Assembly (NCBI GenBank): GCA_947177485.1 | Contig: CAMWUR010000002.1 | Coordinates: 1-64,000 of the forward strand | From: an uncultured Helicobacter sp. | GTDB taxonomy: Bacteria; Campylobacterota; Campylobacteria; Campylobacterales; Helicobacteraceae | Direction: 5' to 3' | DNA length: 64,000 bases | Part shown: piece after piece, positions 47,673 through 57,634 of the stretch | Position numbering within the stretch: the first letter of the stretch is position 1 | How the letters are laid out: each line of letters opens with the position of its first letter | The notes under the pieces: generated by a model | The model's database searches: none | The model's input: the letters and a program-made list of their open reading frames with translations, nothing else | What the model was told of the DNA's origin: nothing | Position numbers and translations under genes: made by a program

Positions 47673-48314
47673 CTATTTAATGAACTCTACTATTTCACTC
47701 AATTTCTTGCGCAATTGTTTGCTTTGGGGCTTCGTGCGATACCCAAAGGTGAGGATATAGGCAAGATTGAATTCGCCACGTGCATAGCTGTTGGTGTGGC
47801 TCTTGAGAATCGCCTCGACCTTGTCGGGCTCGAATCCCTCGATAGGGCAAGAATCGATGCCGATATACGCAGCGGCAGTCATCATGTTTGCGCTTGCGAT
47901 ATAGACTTGCATGCGCGCCCAATCTTCGATTCGCTCGCCCCAATTGTTTTGCGCAAAACTATGGAACGCATTGAGCACTGCTTGCATTTTTTCGGCATTG
48001 CCATGCGTCTTGCGCGTAAAGCTCTGCGCGAGGTAGGGGCTGCCTTTTTTGAATGTGGCTGCTTTGCGTGCAAGCAGCACGACAACATGCGAGGCTGTCG
48101 TGATTTGGGGCTGGTCCCAACACGCAGGGCGCAAGAGTTCTTTGATTTTTGGGTTGGTGATGACCACGAAATGCCACGGCTCGAGCCCGAAAGACGAGGG
48201 CGATTTGCGCCCTACCTCAAGAATAAAGTGTATATCATCATCGGACACAACGCGCTTGTCGTCAAAGAGTTTGCATGCATGGCGAAAGTCCATAGCCTCT
48301 GTGAATTTGTTCAT
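47673..48314 (-). CDS. NfsB/RdxA-like NAD(P)H nitroreductase
   Basis: MNKFTEAMDFRHACKLFDDKRVVSDDDIHFILEVGRKSPSSFGLEPWHFVVI. Confidence 0.9.
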   Translation of the reverse strand: MNKFTEAMDFRHACKLFDDKRVVSDDDIHFILEVGRKSPSSFGLEPWHFVVITNPKIKELLRPACWDQPQITTASHVVVLLARKAATFKKGSPYLAQSFTRKTHGNAEKMQAVLNAFHSFAQNNWGERIEDWARMQVYIASANMMTAAAYIGIDSCPIEGFEPDKVEAILKSHTNSYARGEFNLAYILTFGYRTKPQSKQLRKKLSEIVEFIK

Positions 48315-48581
48315 TGTTTATCCTTTATATATGAGAGATTTGGGATTGTAGCACAGAAGCGTAAATCGACAGGCTGCGGGGGCAGTAATCTATATTTTTT
48401 GAATAATCTATAAAAATAAAAAATGTATCTATAAACTTAATAAAATTCAATAAATCCCTATTTCACGCATTTTTATAGCATATCAAAAAAATATTATATT
48501 TCTCAAAAAAGGCAAAAATTTTAGTTATATTTAAAGAAAATTCTGCTATGCTACCGCATCTTAAATCAAAGGAGGTTTCTC

Positions 48582-49598
48582 ATGGAAACCAAAAAAGTTC
48601 TCAAAAGCGCGGCGCTGTTTGCCGCGCTTGGTTGGAATCTCGCTCTTGCAGCCGAGTATTCGTTGCTCAATGTGTCGTATGACCCAACACGTGAGCTATA
48701 CAAAGAGTATAATGCCGCGTTTGAGAAATACTACAAGGCAAAAACGGGCGACACTGTGAAAGTTTCGCAATCGCATGGTGGCTCGGGGACACAAGCGCGG
48801 AGCGTCATCGATGGCTCGCCTGCCGATGTCGTTACGCTTGCACTCGCGTTTGACATAGACGCGATTGCGCAAAAAAGTGGTAAAATTCCAAACGATTGGC
48901 AGACGCGCTTGCCGCAAAATAGCTCGCCCTATCTCTCGACCATCGTTTTTCTCGTGCGCAAGGGCAATCCGAAGGGAATCAAAGATTGGAGCGACCTCGT
49001 GCGCGATGATGTCAAGGTGATTACCCCAAACCCCAAAACATCGGGCGGGGCGCGCTGGAATCACCTCGCCGCGTGGGGCTATGCGCTACGTGCAAATGGC
49101 AATGACGAGACAAAGGCACGTGATTATATGGTGCGGCTCTATGAGAATGTCCCGGTGCTCGACACAGGCGCGCGCGGAGCGACAAACACATTCGTCAAAC
49201 GTGGTGTGGGTGATGTGCTGATTGCTTGGGAAAACGAGGCGCTTTTGGCGATTGAGAAAATCGGCAAAGGCAAATTTGACATCATCACGCCAAGCGTGAG
49301 TATCCTCGCCGAGCCGCCCGTGAGCATTGTCGATGCTGTTGTGCAGCAGAAGGGCACGCGCGCTGTGGCTGAAGAATATCTGCGCTATCTCTATGAAAAA
49401 GACGCGCAAGAAATCATCGCCAAAAATTTCTATCGCCCAAGTAATGCCGAAGTGTTCGCGAAATACACACACTATTTCAAGCCTATCGAGTTTTTTACGG
49501 TGGCTGAATTTGGTGGCTGGCAAGAAGCGCAAAAACGTCATTTTAGCGATGGTGGCGAGTTTGATAAGCTATTTGAAGTCATCAAAAGCAAAAAATAA
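48582..49598 (+). CDS. sbp: Sulfate ABC transporter substrate-binding protein
   Basis: [24 protein letters not shown]...[33 protein letters not shown]...[22 protein letters not shown]. Confidence 0.96.
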   Translation: METKKVLKSAALFAALGWNLALAAEYSLLNVSYDPTRELYKEYNAAFEKYYKAKTGDTVKVSQSHGGSGTQARSVIDGSPADVVTLALAFDIDAIAQKSGKIPNDWQTRLPQNSSPYLSTIVFLVRKGNPKGIKDWSDLVRDDVKVITPNPKTSGGARWNHLAAWGYALRANGNDETKARDYMVRLYENVPVLDTGARGATNTFVKRGVGDVLIAWENEALLAIEKIGKGKFDIITPSVSILAEPPVSIVDAVVQQKGTRAVAEEYLRYLYEKDAQEIIAKNFYRPSNAEVFAKYTHYFKPIEFFTVAEFGGWQEAQKRHFSDGGEFDKLFEVIKSKK

Positions 49599-49619
49599 AT
49601 TTGACAACAAGGAGATTGC

Positions 49620-50438
49620 GTGCGCATACGTTTTGTAGAGCCAAGCATTCTGCCCGGTTTTGGGCTATCGTTTGGAATCGGCATTGCCTATATGAGCCTA
49701 CTCATCTTTATCCCACTTGCCGTACTCGTTACGTATAGTATGCAAATCGGCGCGGCGAGCTTTTGGCAGACCATCATCGACAAACAAGTGCAAAACGCGC
49801 TTTTTTTCTCGCTCACAACCTCGTTTTGCGCCGCGTTGTGCAATCTCTTCTGTGGCTTTGTAGTCGCATGGACACTTGCGCGCTATGATTTTTGGGGCAA
49901 ATCGCTGATTGACGCGCTTGTCGATTTGCCCTTTGCGCTACCCACAGCCGTTGCGGGAATTGCGCTCGCCTATCTTTTCAGCACCAATGGTGTTTTGGGC
50001 GGAATCATTGAACTCTTTGGCGAGGCACGCAAAGACTTCATCGGCGTGTGTGCTGCGCTCGTGTTCATCGGCTTGCCCTTTGTCGTGCGCACACTCGAAC
50101 CCGTCATTGAAGACCTCGATGTGCAGAGTGTCGAAGCGGCGCGAAGTCTTGGCGCAAACTTCGCCCAAACCTTCGCGCTCGTGATTCTGCCCTCTCTCCT
50201 GCCCGCCGCGCTCACAGGTTTTGCGCTCGCCTTTGCACGTGCGATTGGCGAATATGGCTCGGTGATTTTCGTCTCGAGCAATATTCCTTTTGAGAGTCAG
50301 ATTTTGCCTGTGGTGATTGTCGGCAAGATTGAATCCCATGACTATGTCGGCGCAAGTGTTGTGGGCGTGTTTATGATTCTTGTGTCGTTTGTGCTGCTGC
50401 TTGGAATCAACGCCTTGCAAAAATGGGGGCGACAATGA
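49620..50438 (+). CDS. cysT: Sulfate ABC transporter permease CysT
   Basis: LVDLPFALPTAVAGIALAYLFSTNG; EAARSLGANFAQTFALVILPSLLPAALTGFALAFARAIGEYGSVIFVSSN. Confidence 0.94.
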   Translation: MRIRFVEPSILPGFGLSFGIGIAYMSLLIFIPLAVLVTYSMQIGAASFWQTIIDKQVQNALFFSLTTSFCAALCNLFCGFVVAWTLARYDFWGKSLIDALVDLPFALPTAVAGIALAYLFSTNGVLGGIIELFGEARKDFIGVCAALVFIGLPFVVRTLEPVIEDLDVQSVEAARSLGANFAQTFALVILPSLLPAALTGFALAFARAIGEYGSVIFVSSNIPFESQILPVVIVGKIESHDYVGASVVGVFMILVSFVLLLGINALQKWGRQ

Positions 50439-51247
50439 ATACCGAACCCAAAATCCTCAAGCCTCTTTGTGTTGCGTTTTCGTTCGTGTTCTTTGCGTTT
50501 GTGTTGCTGCTACCATTATTCACGTTGTTTTCAGAGGCGTTTGCCGAAGGATTCGACGTCTATTTCGCGGCAATCACCGAAGAAAACACGCTCAAAGCCA
50601 TTCGCCTGACACTCCTTGTCGCTTGTATTGTGCTGCCGCTCAATAGCATTTTTGGAATCTTGCTTGCCTATGCGATTGCCAAATTTGATTTTCGAGGCAA
50701 AACGATTCTCACCACATTGCTCGAAGTGCCCTTCGCCATCTCGCCCGTCATTGCGGGGCTCATGTTCGTACTTCTTTTTGGCAGCAGCGGCGTCTTTGGG
50801 CAAACGCTCGATTCTCTTGGAATCCAAATCATGTTTGCGCTGCCCGGAATCGTCCTTGCAAGCGCGTTCATCACCTTTCCATTTGTCGCAAAAGAGCTGA
50901 TTCCGCTGATGAGCGAGCAGGGCAACGAGGAAGAGGAGGCGGCGCTAAGTCTCGGTGCAAATGGTTGGCAGACATTTTGGTTCGTCACTCTGCCCAACAT
51001 CAAGTGGGGGCTTTTCTATGGAATGGTTCTCACCAATGCGCGCACAATGGGAGAGTTTGGCGCTGTTGCGATTGTGAGCGGCAAGATTGTGGGAATCACC
51101 ACAACGATGCCTCTTTATATCGAGATTCTTTATAACGAATATGAATATATCGCCGCGTTTGCGATTGCAACCTTGCTCACTTTGCTTTCGATTCTCACAC
51201 TGACACTCAAATATGGAATTCGCAAGCTCGAATCGCGCCATGCCTAG
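50435..51247 (+). CDS. cysW: Sulfate ABC transporter permease CysW
   Basis: EVPFAISPVIAGLMFVLLFG; EEEAALSLGANGWQTFWFVTLPNIKWGLFYGMVLTNARTMGEFGAVAIVSG. Confidence 0.94.
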   Translation: MNTEPKILKPLCVAFSFVFFAFVLLLPLFTLFSEAFAEGFDVYFAAITEENTLKAIRLTLLVACIVLPLNSIFGILLAYAIAKFDFRGKTILTTLLEVPFAISPVIAGLMFVLLFGSSGVFGQTLDSLGIQIMFALPGIVLASAFITFPFVAKELIPLMSEQGNEEEEAALSLGANGWQTFWFVTLPNIKWGLFYGMVLTNARTMGEFGAVAIVSGKIVGITTTMPLYIEILYNEYEYIAAFAIATLLTLLSILTLTLKYGIRKLESRHA

Positions 51248-52359
51248 CGCAATGTGCCAGCAATTGCGCGCGCTTTTGCGCGCACGTTCGAATCGATTGT
51301 CGCAATTGTCTCGAGTGTGGGTTTGCAATGCGCAAAACATTGCAGGCAGTCTTGCACAATGTGTGCAATCTGCGTGAAAAGAATGCGCCCATGCAAATAG
51401 AGCTCGACAGCGATTTCGTTGGCAGCATTGATGACCACGCCAAGCTGCGGGTTGGCGAGCAGCGATTCCTTGAGCGCCCAGAGCGGATAGCGCTTTGTGT
51501 CAATCTCCGAAAAACTTAGCGGTGGCATCGCGCATAGATTGAGCGATTCAAAGAACGGCTTGTCCGCAAGTGCTGTTTGCAGCGCCTCGCTGCCAAGCAG
51601 CGCATAAGCAATCGGCAGGCGCATATCATTTTTTGCTAGATGTGCGCTTAGGCTGCCGTCAGCAAAGCGAACGAGCGCATGAATGAGTGAATTGCGCTCA
51701 ATGAGAGCGTGGAGTCGCGTTGTGCGAAACAGCCAATAGGCTTCGAGAATCTCAAATAGCTTGTTTGCCATTGTGGCGCTATCAATCGTGATTTTTTTGC
51801 CCATTGCCCAATTTGGGTGGCGCAACATATCGGCTGCTTTTTGAGAGGCGAGAGATTCAAGCGGCACATCGCGCGCTGCGCCGCCGCTTGCTGTAAGAAT
51901 CAGCTCATCAAAAGGTTGCCTGCTTTGTTGCAAAAACCAAAGGCTGAAATGCTCGCTGTCGACAGGGATAATGCGTGCGCAATCAATCCATGCGCCGCCG
52001 ACAACGAGCGATTCTTTATTCGCAAGCGCGATTGTTTTGCCGAGCGATTGTGCATAGAGTGTTGGCTCAAGCCCTAAGAATCCGCTAAGAGCGTTCAGAA
52101 CGAGCGTGGAGCGCGACTCGCGCAAAGCTCGCAAGATTCCATCTGTTCCGACAAACACTGCTTCGAGCGAATCGGTGTCGATTTGATTCACAAGAGATTG
52201 CTCGGCGACTACAACAAAGCGGGGGTGGAATTGGTGAATCTGTTGGTTGAGTAGGGCGATGTTGTAGCCTGCAACAAGCGTTTCGACAGGGAGGCAAAAA
52301 TTTTGTGCGACATCAAGTGCATTGCAACCAATCGAGCCGCTCGAGCCGAGTATGATCAT
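51244..52359 (-). CDS. dxr: 1-deoxy-D-xylulose 5-phosphate reductoisomerase
   Basis: MIILGSSGSIGCNALDVA; LALANKESLVVGG; ASGGAARD; HPNWAMGKKITIDSATMANK. Confidence 0.96.
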   Translation of the reverse strand: MIILGSSGSIGCNALDVAQNFCLPVETLVAGYNIALLNQQIHQFHPRFVVVAEQSLVNQIDTDSLEAVFVGTDGILRALRESRSTLVLNALSGFLGLEPTLYAQSLGKTIALANKESLVVGGAWIDCARIIPVDSEHFSLWFLQQSRQPFDELILTASGGAARDVPLESLASQKAADMLRHPNWAMGKKITIDSATMANKLFEILEAYWLFRTTRLHALIERNSLIHALVRFADGSLSAHLAKNDMRLPIAYALLGSEALQTALADKPFFESLNLCAMPPLSFSEIDTKRYPLWALKESLLANPQLGVVINAANEIAVELYLHGRILFTQIAHIVQDCLQCFAHCKPTLETIATIDSNVRAKARAIAGTLR

Positions 52360-53153
52360 GCAAGAATCCACAAAAAGAGCGGGTAGAACACGATGATGGC
52401 AAAGAGATAGCCGTCGACTCTATCGAGTACTCCGCCATGCCCGGGCAGCAATGTACCGCTGTCTTTGACGCCCGCAGCGCGTTTGAGTTGGCTTTCGTAT
52501 AAATCGCCAAACACGCTTGCGATAGCACAAAGGAGCGCAAGCAAAATTGCTTGCCAAAAGCGCACCTCGACCCACCAGATGTAGGCAAAAAGCCCGCCAA
52601 CGAGCGTTGCAATGCCGATTCCAATCAATGCGCCCTCTATCGTCTTGCCCGGCGAGCTTGGGCTAAGCGGGTGTGCGCCAAAGAGTTTGCCACCAAGCAG
52701 CGCGAAAACATCGCTGCAACCAACGATGGCAATCAGCAAAAATAAGGATGCAATGCCGAATTGTTGGTAGGTTGCAAGCAACAAAAGAAAGGAGATGCTC
52801 GGGTAGAGCAGAGGCAAGATGAAGAGGATTGTGCCCTTTTTGGTGAAGCCCTGAAAGCTTGCGAGGCACATGAGCAAGAAAAAGAGAGCAAGAAAGGCAA
52901 AAAGTGGCGAGAAAAAGATAAGCAACGCGAAAGCCCAAAGAATCGCGCCAAGCAGCAAGCTAAGGCTTGAGATTTTGCCGAGATAGAGTTTTGTGGCTTC
53001 GTAGAGCGCGCCTGCATAGACGATTCCCAAAAATGCCCACAGAACCCAAAAATTATGCAGCGCACCCACAACGATGACAAGCAGCAGCAGCACGCCAGCA
53101 GTATAGAAACGTTTGATGTCGATGGTTTTGAGCGCTTGCCATTTGTTTTGCAT
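52356..53153 (-). CDS. cdsA: Phosphatidate cytidylyltransferase
   Basis: C-terminal SQLKRAAGVKDSGTLLPGHGGVLDRVDGYLFA signature. Confidence 0.96.
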   Translation of the reverse strand: MQNKWQALKTIDIKRFYTAGVLLLLVIVVGALHNFWVLWAFLGIVYAGALYEATKLYLGKISSLSLLLGAILWAFALLIFFSPLFAFLALFFLLMCLASFQGFTKKGTILFILPLLYPSISFLLLLATYQQFGIASLFLLIAIVGCSDVFALLGGKLFGAHPLSPSSPGKTIEGALIGIGIATLVGGLFAYIWWVEVRFWQAILLALLCAIASVFGDLYESQLKRAAGVKDSGTLLPGHGGVLDRVDGYLFAIIVFYPLFLWILA

Positions 53154-53156
53154 GGA

Positions 53157-53732
53157 CTATCCTAACATGGTGAGAAGTTTTTCGGGCGAGATGTGTTGCA
53201 GCCACGAAAGGTCAAATCCAGCGACATGCGCGCTATATAGAGCAAAGAGGGCAAGGCAGAGATTGCCGATGCTTTTGTCCACAACGCTGCCTGTGCGGAA
53301 ACGCAAGGTGTAGGGTAGCAAGCCTATATTTTTCTTGCTAAATGGGAGATAGATGGGGCAACCGCTTTTGGTGAGCATATCGCCTGCAATATGCAAATAG
53401 CAGCCGAGCACGAGCCCAAAAAGTACAGCGAGATTCCACGAAAGGGCGAGAAATACGAAATACAGCGCGAAACCCACAACAAGCGGAAAGAGCAGAGTGT
53501 GCGTTGCACCGCGATGTCCAAAGAGTGCTTTGAACGCATGCGAAATTATGGGTGTTGCCTTGCCAATGCGCGATTGCGGCTCGTCAATATCGGGCAACAA
53601 TGCTCCTATGGCTATGCCTGCAAAAAAGAGTATCATGTCTTTGTGTGGTACAGCCGTGGCAATGGATTCATAGCCGATGATACCGCATGAGGCGATACAG
53701 AGCGCAAAGGCTACATGTGTTCTAGCAATCAT
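53157..53732 (-). CDS. YdjM/LexA-regulated-type metal-dependent hydrolase family membrane protein
   Basis: MIARTHVAFALCIAS...IAIGALLPDIDEPQSRIGK...LFGHRGATHTLLF. Confidence 0.85.
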   Translation of the reverse strand: MIARTHVAFALCIASCGIIGYESIATAVPHKDMILFFAGIAIGALLPDIDEPQSRIGKATPIISHAFKALFGHRGATHTLLFPLVVGFALYFVFLALSWNLAVLFGLVLGCYLHIAGDMLTKSGCPIYLPFSKKNIGLLPYTLRFRTGSVVDKSIGNLCLALFALYSAHVAGFDLSWLQHISPEKLLTMLG

Positions 53733-56011
53733 CATGCACCACCAAAGGCGATATGGATTTGCCCGCAAACTTCAAAACGTGCGTTTGTGTCGATTTCATT
53801 GGGGGAGAGTACAACGATGCGCATATCGCTTTGTGAGAGTTTTTCGGCAAGGAATCGGCGCAATTGCTGCGGAATCAGCAACACAGGAGAGATATTCAAA
53901 GCCTGCCGCACGCGGTCGACTTCTTGGCTGATTCCTTGCAAAAGCGCGTTTGTCTCGCCGAGCGTGAGGACAATCTGCCGCAAGCGCCCGCTGCCATCAT
54001 TTTGTTTGTTCAGTAGATATTGTTCGGTATCGGGCGTGAATGTGATGATTTTCAACACGCCATCATCATCTTTGAAAGTGTCGGTAATGACGCGTGCGAG
54101 AGACTGCCGCACGCGGTCGACGATGTAGTTGAAGTCGCCATTGGCAATCGGAATCGAATCAATCGTTGTTTCAAGGATTGTGAGCAAATCGCGAATGGGG
54201 ATTTGTTCATGCAACAACGCCTTCAGAATCTGTTGGATTGTTCCGAGCGGAATCTTGCGCGCCTCTTCGACAACGAGCGGATAGGATTTGGCGAGATTAT
54301 CGAGGAGCTTGCTCACATCTTGGCGCGTCATCAAATCTTCGGCATATTGTTTCACAACCTCGACGAGGTGGGTTGAAATCACCGTTGCAGGGTCAATCAC
54401 GGTGTAACCATAGACAATCGCGTTGTCTTTGTCTTTTTGGTCAATCCATAGCGCATCTAGCCCAAAGGCGGGTTCTTTGGTGGGGATTCCTTCAATCTTG
54501 CCTGTTGCACCCCCGTTGCCTTCAAAAGCGAGGAATTTGTCGGAATAGATTTGTGCGCCCGCAACCACAACGCCCTTGAGATGAATCTGATATTCATCTG
54601 GTGCGACTTGGAGGATATTTTTGACGCGCACAACAGGCATCACAAAGCCATATTCAGCGGCGAGGTTTTTACGTTGAAGTTTGATACGTTCGAGCAATCC
54701 GCCGCCATGTTTTGGGTCGGCAAGTTTGACGAGGTTATAGCCAAGCATAAGCTCGAGCAGCTCGACTTTCAAAGCCTCTTCGAGCAGCTCTTCGTCAGAT
54801 TTTGCTGGGGCTTGGGGCTTGGGCGCGGTGCCGTCTGCCGCGCTCACGGGCGTTAGAGAGCCTCTGTCTTCGCCCACTTTGCGCTTGCGCCTGCTTTCAA
54901 GCGGTGTTGCATGCGTGTCGCCTGCCTTTTTGTTAATCCAACGTTCTAAGATGGAGAATAGTCCTGTTTCGTCTTGACGCGAAAGGAGATATGCCATTGC
55001 CAAGAAGAGCATGCCGACAAAGCCGAGTGAGAAGGTTGGCAAGCCCGGAACAAGCGCGAATAGTAAGAGAATACTGCCCACAATCACGAGCACGCGCGAT
55101 TGGTCGATGAGTTGGTCGATGATGCCTTCGGCAAAGTTGCCGCCTTCTTCGGTTTTGCTCGAGCGCGTAACGATGATACCTGTTGCGGTCGAGACGATGA
55201 GCGCGGGGAGCTGCGAGACGAGCCCATCGCCAATCGTGAGGATTGTGAAAGTTGCAGCAGAATCTGCCATTGTCATGTCGCGTTGGAACACGCCGATGAG
55301 GAATCCACCGATGATGTTGATAAATGTAATGATAATCCCCGCGACTGCATCGCCCTTGACGAACTTGCTCGCACCATCCATAGAGCCATAAAAACTCGCC
55401 TCTTGCGCGAGCATTCCGCGCAATCGTTTTGCTTCTTTTTCGTCAATCGCTCCCGAGCCCAAATCGGCGTCAATTGCCATTTGTTTCCCGGGCATTGCAT
55501 CTAGTGTGAAGCGGGCAGAGACTTCTGCAACGCGCGTTGAGCCGTTGGTAACGACCATGAAATTGATGATGACAAGAATCAAGAAGACGATAATCCCGAT
55601 GACATAGTTGCCGCCCACGACAAACTGCCCAAACGAGGCGATAATCTCGCTTACTGCCTCGATTCCGTTGTGTCCCTCGCTTAGAATCTGTCGCGTGGTG
55701 GCGACATTGAGCGCGAGGCGAAAGAGTGTTACGATGAGCAAAATCGTGGGGAAAGCCGTGAAATCCGTTGGTTTTTCGATATAGAGTGAGATGAGGATAA
55801 TCAACACGGACACAGAGATAGAGATTGTCAAAAAAAAGTCGAGCATCCAGCTTGGCAGCGGGACGATGATGATGGCAATGATACAAACGATAAAGACAAC
55901 AACCGTCAGGTCTTTGGATTCGCTAATGCCTTTTAGAAAGGGCAATGTGCGCTGCAAAAAGCTCTTGTTGTCGCTTGCCTTTTTAACCTTTGCCAAAATA
56001 TCCCTCGCCAT
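53732..56011 (-). CDS. flhA: Flagellar biosynthesis protein FlhA
   Basis: FHIPEP signature region TRQILSEGHNGIEAVSEIIASFGQFVVGGNYVIGIIVFLILVIINFMVVTNGSTRVAEVSARFTLDAMPGKQMAID; likely start MARDILAKVKK. Confidence 0.96.
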   Translation of the reverse strand: MARDILAKVKKASDNKSFLQRTLPFLKGISESKDLTVVVFIVCIIAIIIVPLPSWMLDFFLTISISVSVLIILISLYIEKPTDFTAFPTILLIVTLFRLALNVATTRQILSEGHNGIEAVSEIIASFGQFVVGGNYVIGIIVFLILVIINFMVVTNGSTRVAEVSARFTLDAMPGKQMAIDADLGSGAIDEKEAKRLRGMLAQEASFYGSMDGASKFVKGDAVAGIIITFINIIGGFLIGVFQRDMTMADSAATFTILTIGDGLVSQLPALIVSTATGIIVTRSSKTEEGGNFAEGIIDQLIDQSRVLVIVGSILLLFALVPGLPTFSLGFVGMLFLAMAYLLSRQDETGLFSILERWINKKAGDTHATPLESRRKRKVGEDRGSLTPVSAADGTAPKPQAPAKSDEELLEEALKVELLELMLGYNLVKLADPKHGGGLLERIKLQRKNLAAEYGFVMPVVRVKNILQVAPDEYQIHLKGVVVAGAQIYSDKFLAFEGNGGATGKIEGIPTKEPAFGLDALWIDQKDKDNAIVYGYTVIDPATVISTHLVEVVKQYAEDLMTRQDVSKLLDNLAKSYPLVVEEARKIPLGTIQQILKALLHEQIPIRDLLTILETTIDSIPIANGDFNYIVDRVRQSLARVITDTFKDDDGVLKIITFTPDTEQYLLNKQNDGSGRLRQIVLTLGETNALLQGISQEVDRVRQALNISPVLLIPQQLRRFLAEKLSQSDMRIVVLSPNEIDTNARFEVCGQIHIAFGGA

Positions 56012-56141
56012 TTTTTTGAGTTTTGTTTGGGATATGATACAGAATTTAATGTAAAATTTTGCTTTTTGTGCTAGAATTTGTCTTCGCGTTCGCTTTAGCG
56101 AATGTGCACACCCCACACATACCAATCAAAGGAGGTCAGCA

Positions 56142-56414
56142 ATGGCTTTGGATTTGGCGAAAAAGAAAGAGATTATCGCAAAATTTGCGAGAAGCGAGAA
56201 TGATACAGGCTCTGCCGAAGTGCAGATTGCGCTTTTGAGCGAGCGGATTGCTTATCTCACGCAACATCTCAAAATCAATACAAAAGACCATTCGAGTCGT
56301 TTGGGCTTGCTCAAGCTCGTGGCGCGCCGGCGACACTTGCTCAAATATCTCAAGCGCAACAATTACGCTTCGTATAGCTCATTGATTGCAACGCTCAAGA
56401 TTAAGGACAGATAG
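56142..56414 (+). CDS. rpsO: 30S ribosomal protein S15
   Basis: 90 aa; [51 protein letters not shown]. Confidence 0.97.
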   Translation: MALDLAKKKEIIAKFARSENDTGSAEVQIALLSERIAYLTQHLKINTKDHSSRLGLLKLVARRRHLLKYLKRNNYASYSSLIATLKIKDR

Positions 56415-56416
56415 CG

Positions 56417-56441
56417 CTTTTGGGGCAATGCCCCAAAAGCA
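56417..56441. terminator. Bidirectional terminator hairpin GCTTTTGGGGC-AAT-GCCCCAAAAGC
   Basis: Perfect 11-bp inverted repeat between convergent rpsO and the 72-aa gene. Confidence 0.8.
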
Positions 56442-56449
56442 GCCGCTCC

Positions 56450-56668
56450 CTATGCTTTGATGTCAAGCAAACTCTTGAACATCTCCTCGTTGGTTTGGAC
56501 GCTCGATACGTTCGCCTCAACGCCACGTTGCGAAACCATGCTTTCTGTTGTCGCTTTTGCAAGGTCTGTGTTGCTCGATTCGAGCGCGTTGTTTACGCCG
56601 CTGATGTTTGTTTGCACGCCCTGTATGCCATTTTGCATTCCTGTTGTCAAATTTCCGCCGATTGTCAT
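56450..56668 (-). CDS. 72-aa protein with flagellar rod/hook C-terminal-like motif
   Basis: NTDLAKATTESMVSQRGVEANVSSVQTNEEMFKSLLDIKA resembles Flg_bbr_C; AAAGGAGAAC RBS before ATG. Confidence 0.65.
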   Translation of the reverse strand: MTIGGNLTTGMQNGIQGVQTNISGVNNALESSNTDLAKATTESMVSQRGVEANVSSVQTNEEMFKSLLDIKA

Positions 56669-56900
56669 TTTGTTCTCCTTTTTATTGTTTTGTTACCGCA
56701 AAAACAAGCTTTTGCTGTCGTTCGCATACATGTCCGCACTTCCATTTGTCATGTTGAGGCAAAGCCGAAACATCTCTGTGGATTCTTGGTGTTTGAGATT
56801 CTTCAGCCTCGCGGCTTCAGAATGACAAATGGTTGGAATTCTTTGCCTGTCGATTGCCATGCGTCCTCGCGGACACTCGCAATGACGCAATCTTTCCATG
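56669..56900. repeat. Intergenic repeat island 5
   Basis: TTGTCATGTTGAGGCAAAGCCGAAACATCTC; GATTGCCATGCGTCCTCGCGGACACTCGCAATGACG. Confidence 0.7.
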
Positions 56901-57503
56901 CTACTTAATCACCCCACACGCAAAGCGTGCACCGCCGCCGCCAAGTGCTGCAGGGTGGTCATGGTAATTGTCGCCACCGACATGTACCATAAGCGAGTGA
57001 TTCTTGATTTCATCAAGAGTCTTGATTTTGGGCGCAAGCACAGGCGTTTTCACCTCGCCATTTGCGTCTGCATAGACAGCGGGCAAATCGCCCTTGTGCC
57101 CATTATCGCTCCATGGGAATGAATGTGCGTTCTTGCTTTCTGGGTCCCAATGTCCGCCTGCTTTCATACCAAGCCCCTTTTCTGTCTTGCCGCAATCCGC
57201 ATTTGCATGGACATGGAATCCATGAATGCCTGTTTGGATATTTTTGAGGTTGGGATAGAACGCAACGCCATATTGTGTTTGTACAGCAACGACTTCGCCA
57301 ACGGGGGTGTCTTTCGAATCGCCCAACATCGCCATAGGAATCACGACATGTTTTTTCTCGCTTTTGGGGTCATAGAGTTTGGTTTTATCAGCCTCTGCCG
57401 CCAAGAGTGTATTTGAAGCAATGCCCGCAAAAAGCGCGCTTGCCACAAATATTTTGCGCAACATTTTTGTTGCTTGCATGTTTGTCTGATTGTGATATGT
57501 CAT
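56901..57503 (-). CDS. sodC: Cu/Zn superoxide dismutase, exported
   Basis: GIHGFHVHANADCG...AGGHWDPESKNAHSF...GDLPAVYADANGE...SLMVHVGGDNYHDHPAALGGGGARFACGVI. Confidence 0.95.
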   Translation of the reverse strand: MTYHNQTNMQATKMLRKIFVASALFAGIASNTLLAAEADKTKLYDPKSEKKHVVIPMAMLGDSKDTPVGEVVAVQTQYGVAFYPNLKNIQTGIHGFHVHANADCGKTEKGLGMKAGGHWDPESKNAHSFPWSDNGHKGDLPAVYADANGEVKTPVLAPKIKTLDEIKNHSLMVHVGGDNYHDHPAALGGGGARFACGVIK

Positions 57504-57577
57504 TTTTTCTCCTTGTTATCAAATCAAGATAGTATAGCATTTTTGTGTTGACGCATTTCTACAATTTTGAATTTTAT

Positions 57578-57630
57578 TGACATTCACTTTTGCCTCGTGC
57601 TAGAATCGTGCATCTTGAATTAGGAGAGGT
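57578..57630 (+). promoter_or_regulatory. Promoter (TTGACA-18 bp-TAGAAT) and RBS region of a 41-aa ORF
   Basis: TTGACATTCACTTTTGCCTCGTGCTAGAAT followed by TAGGAGAGG; outer coordinates approximate. Confidence 0.65.
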
Positions 57631-57634
57631 TTCT

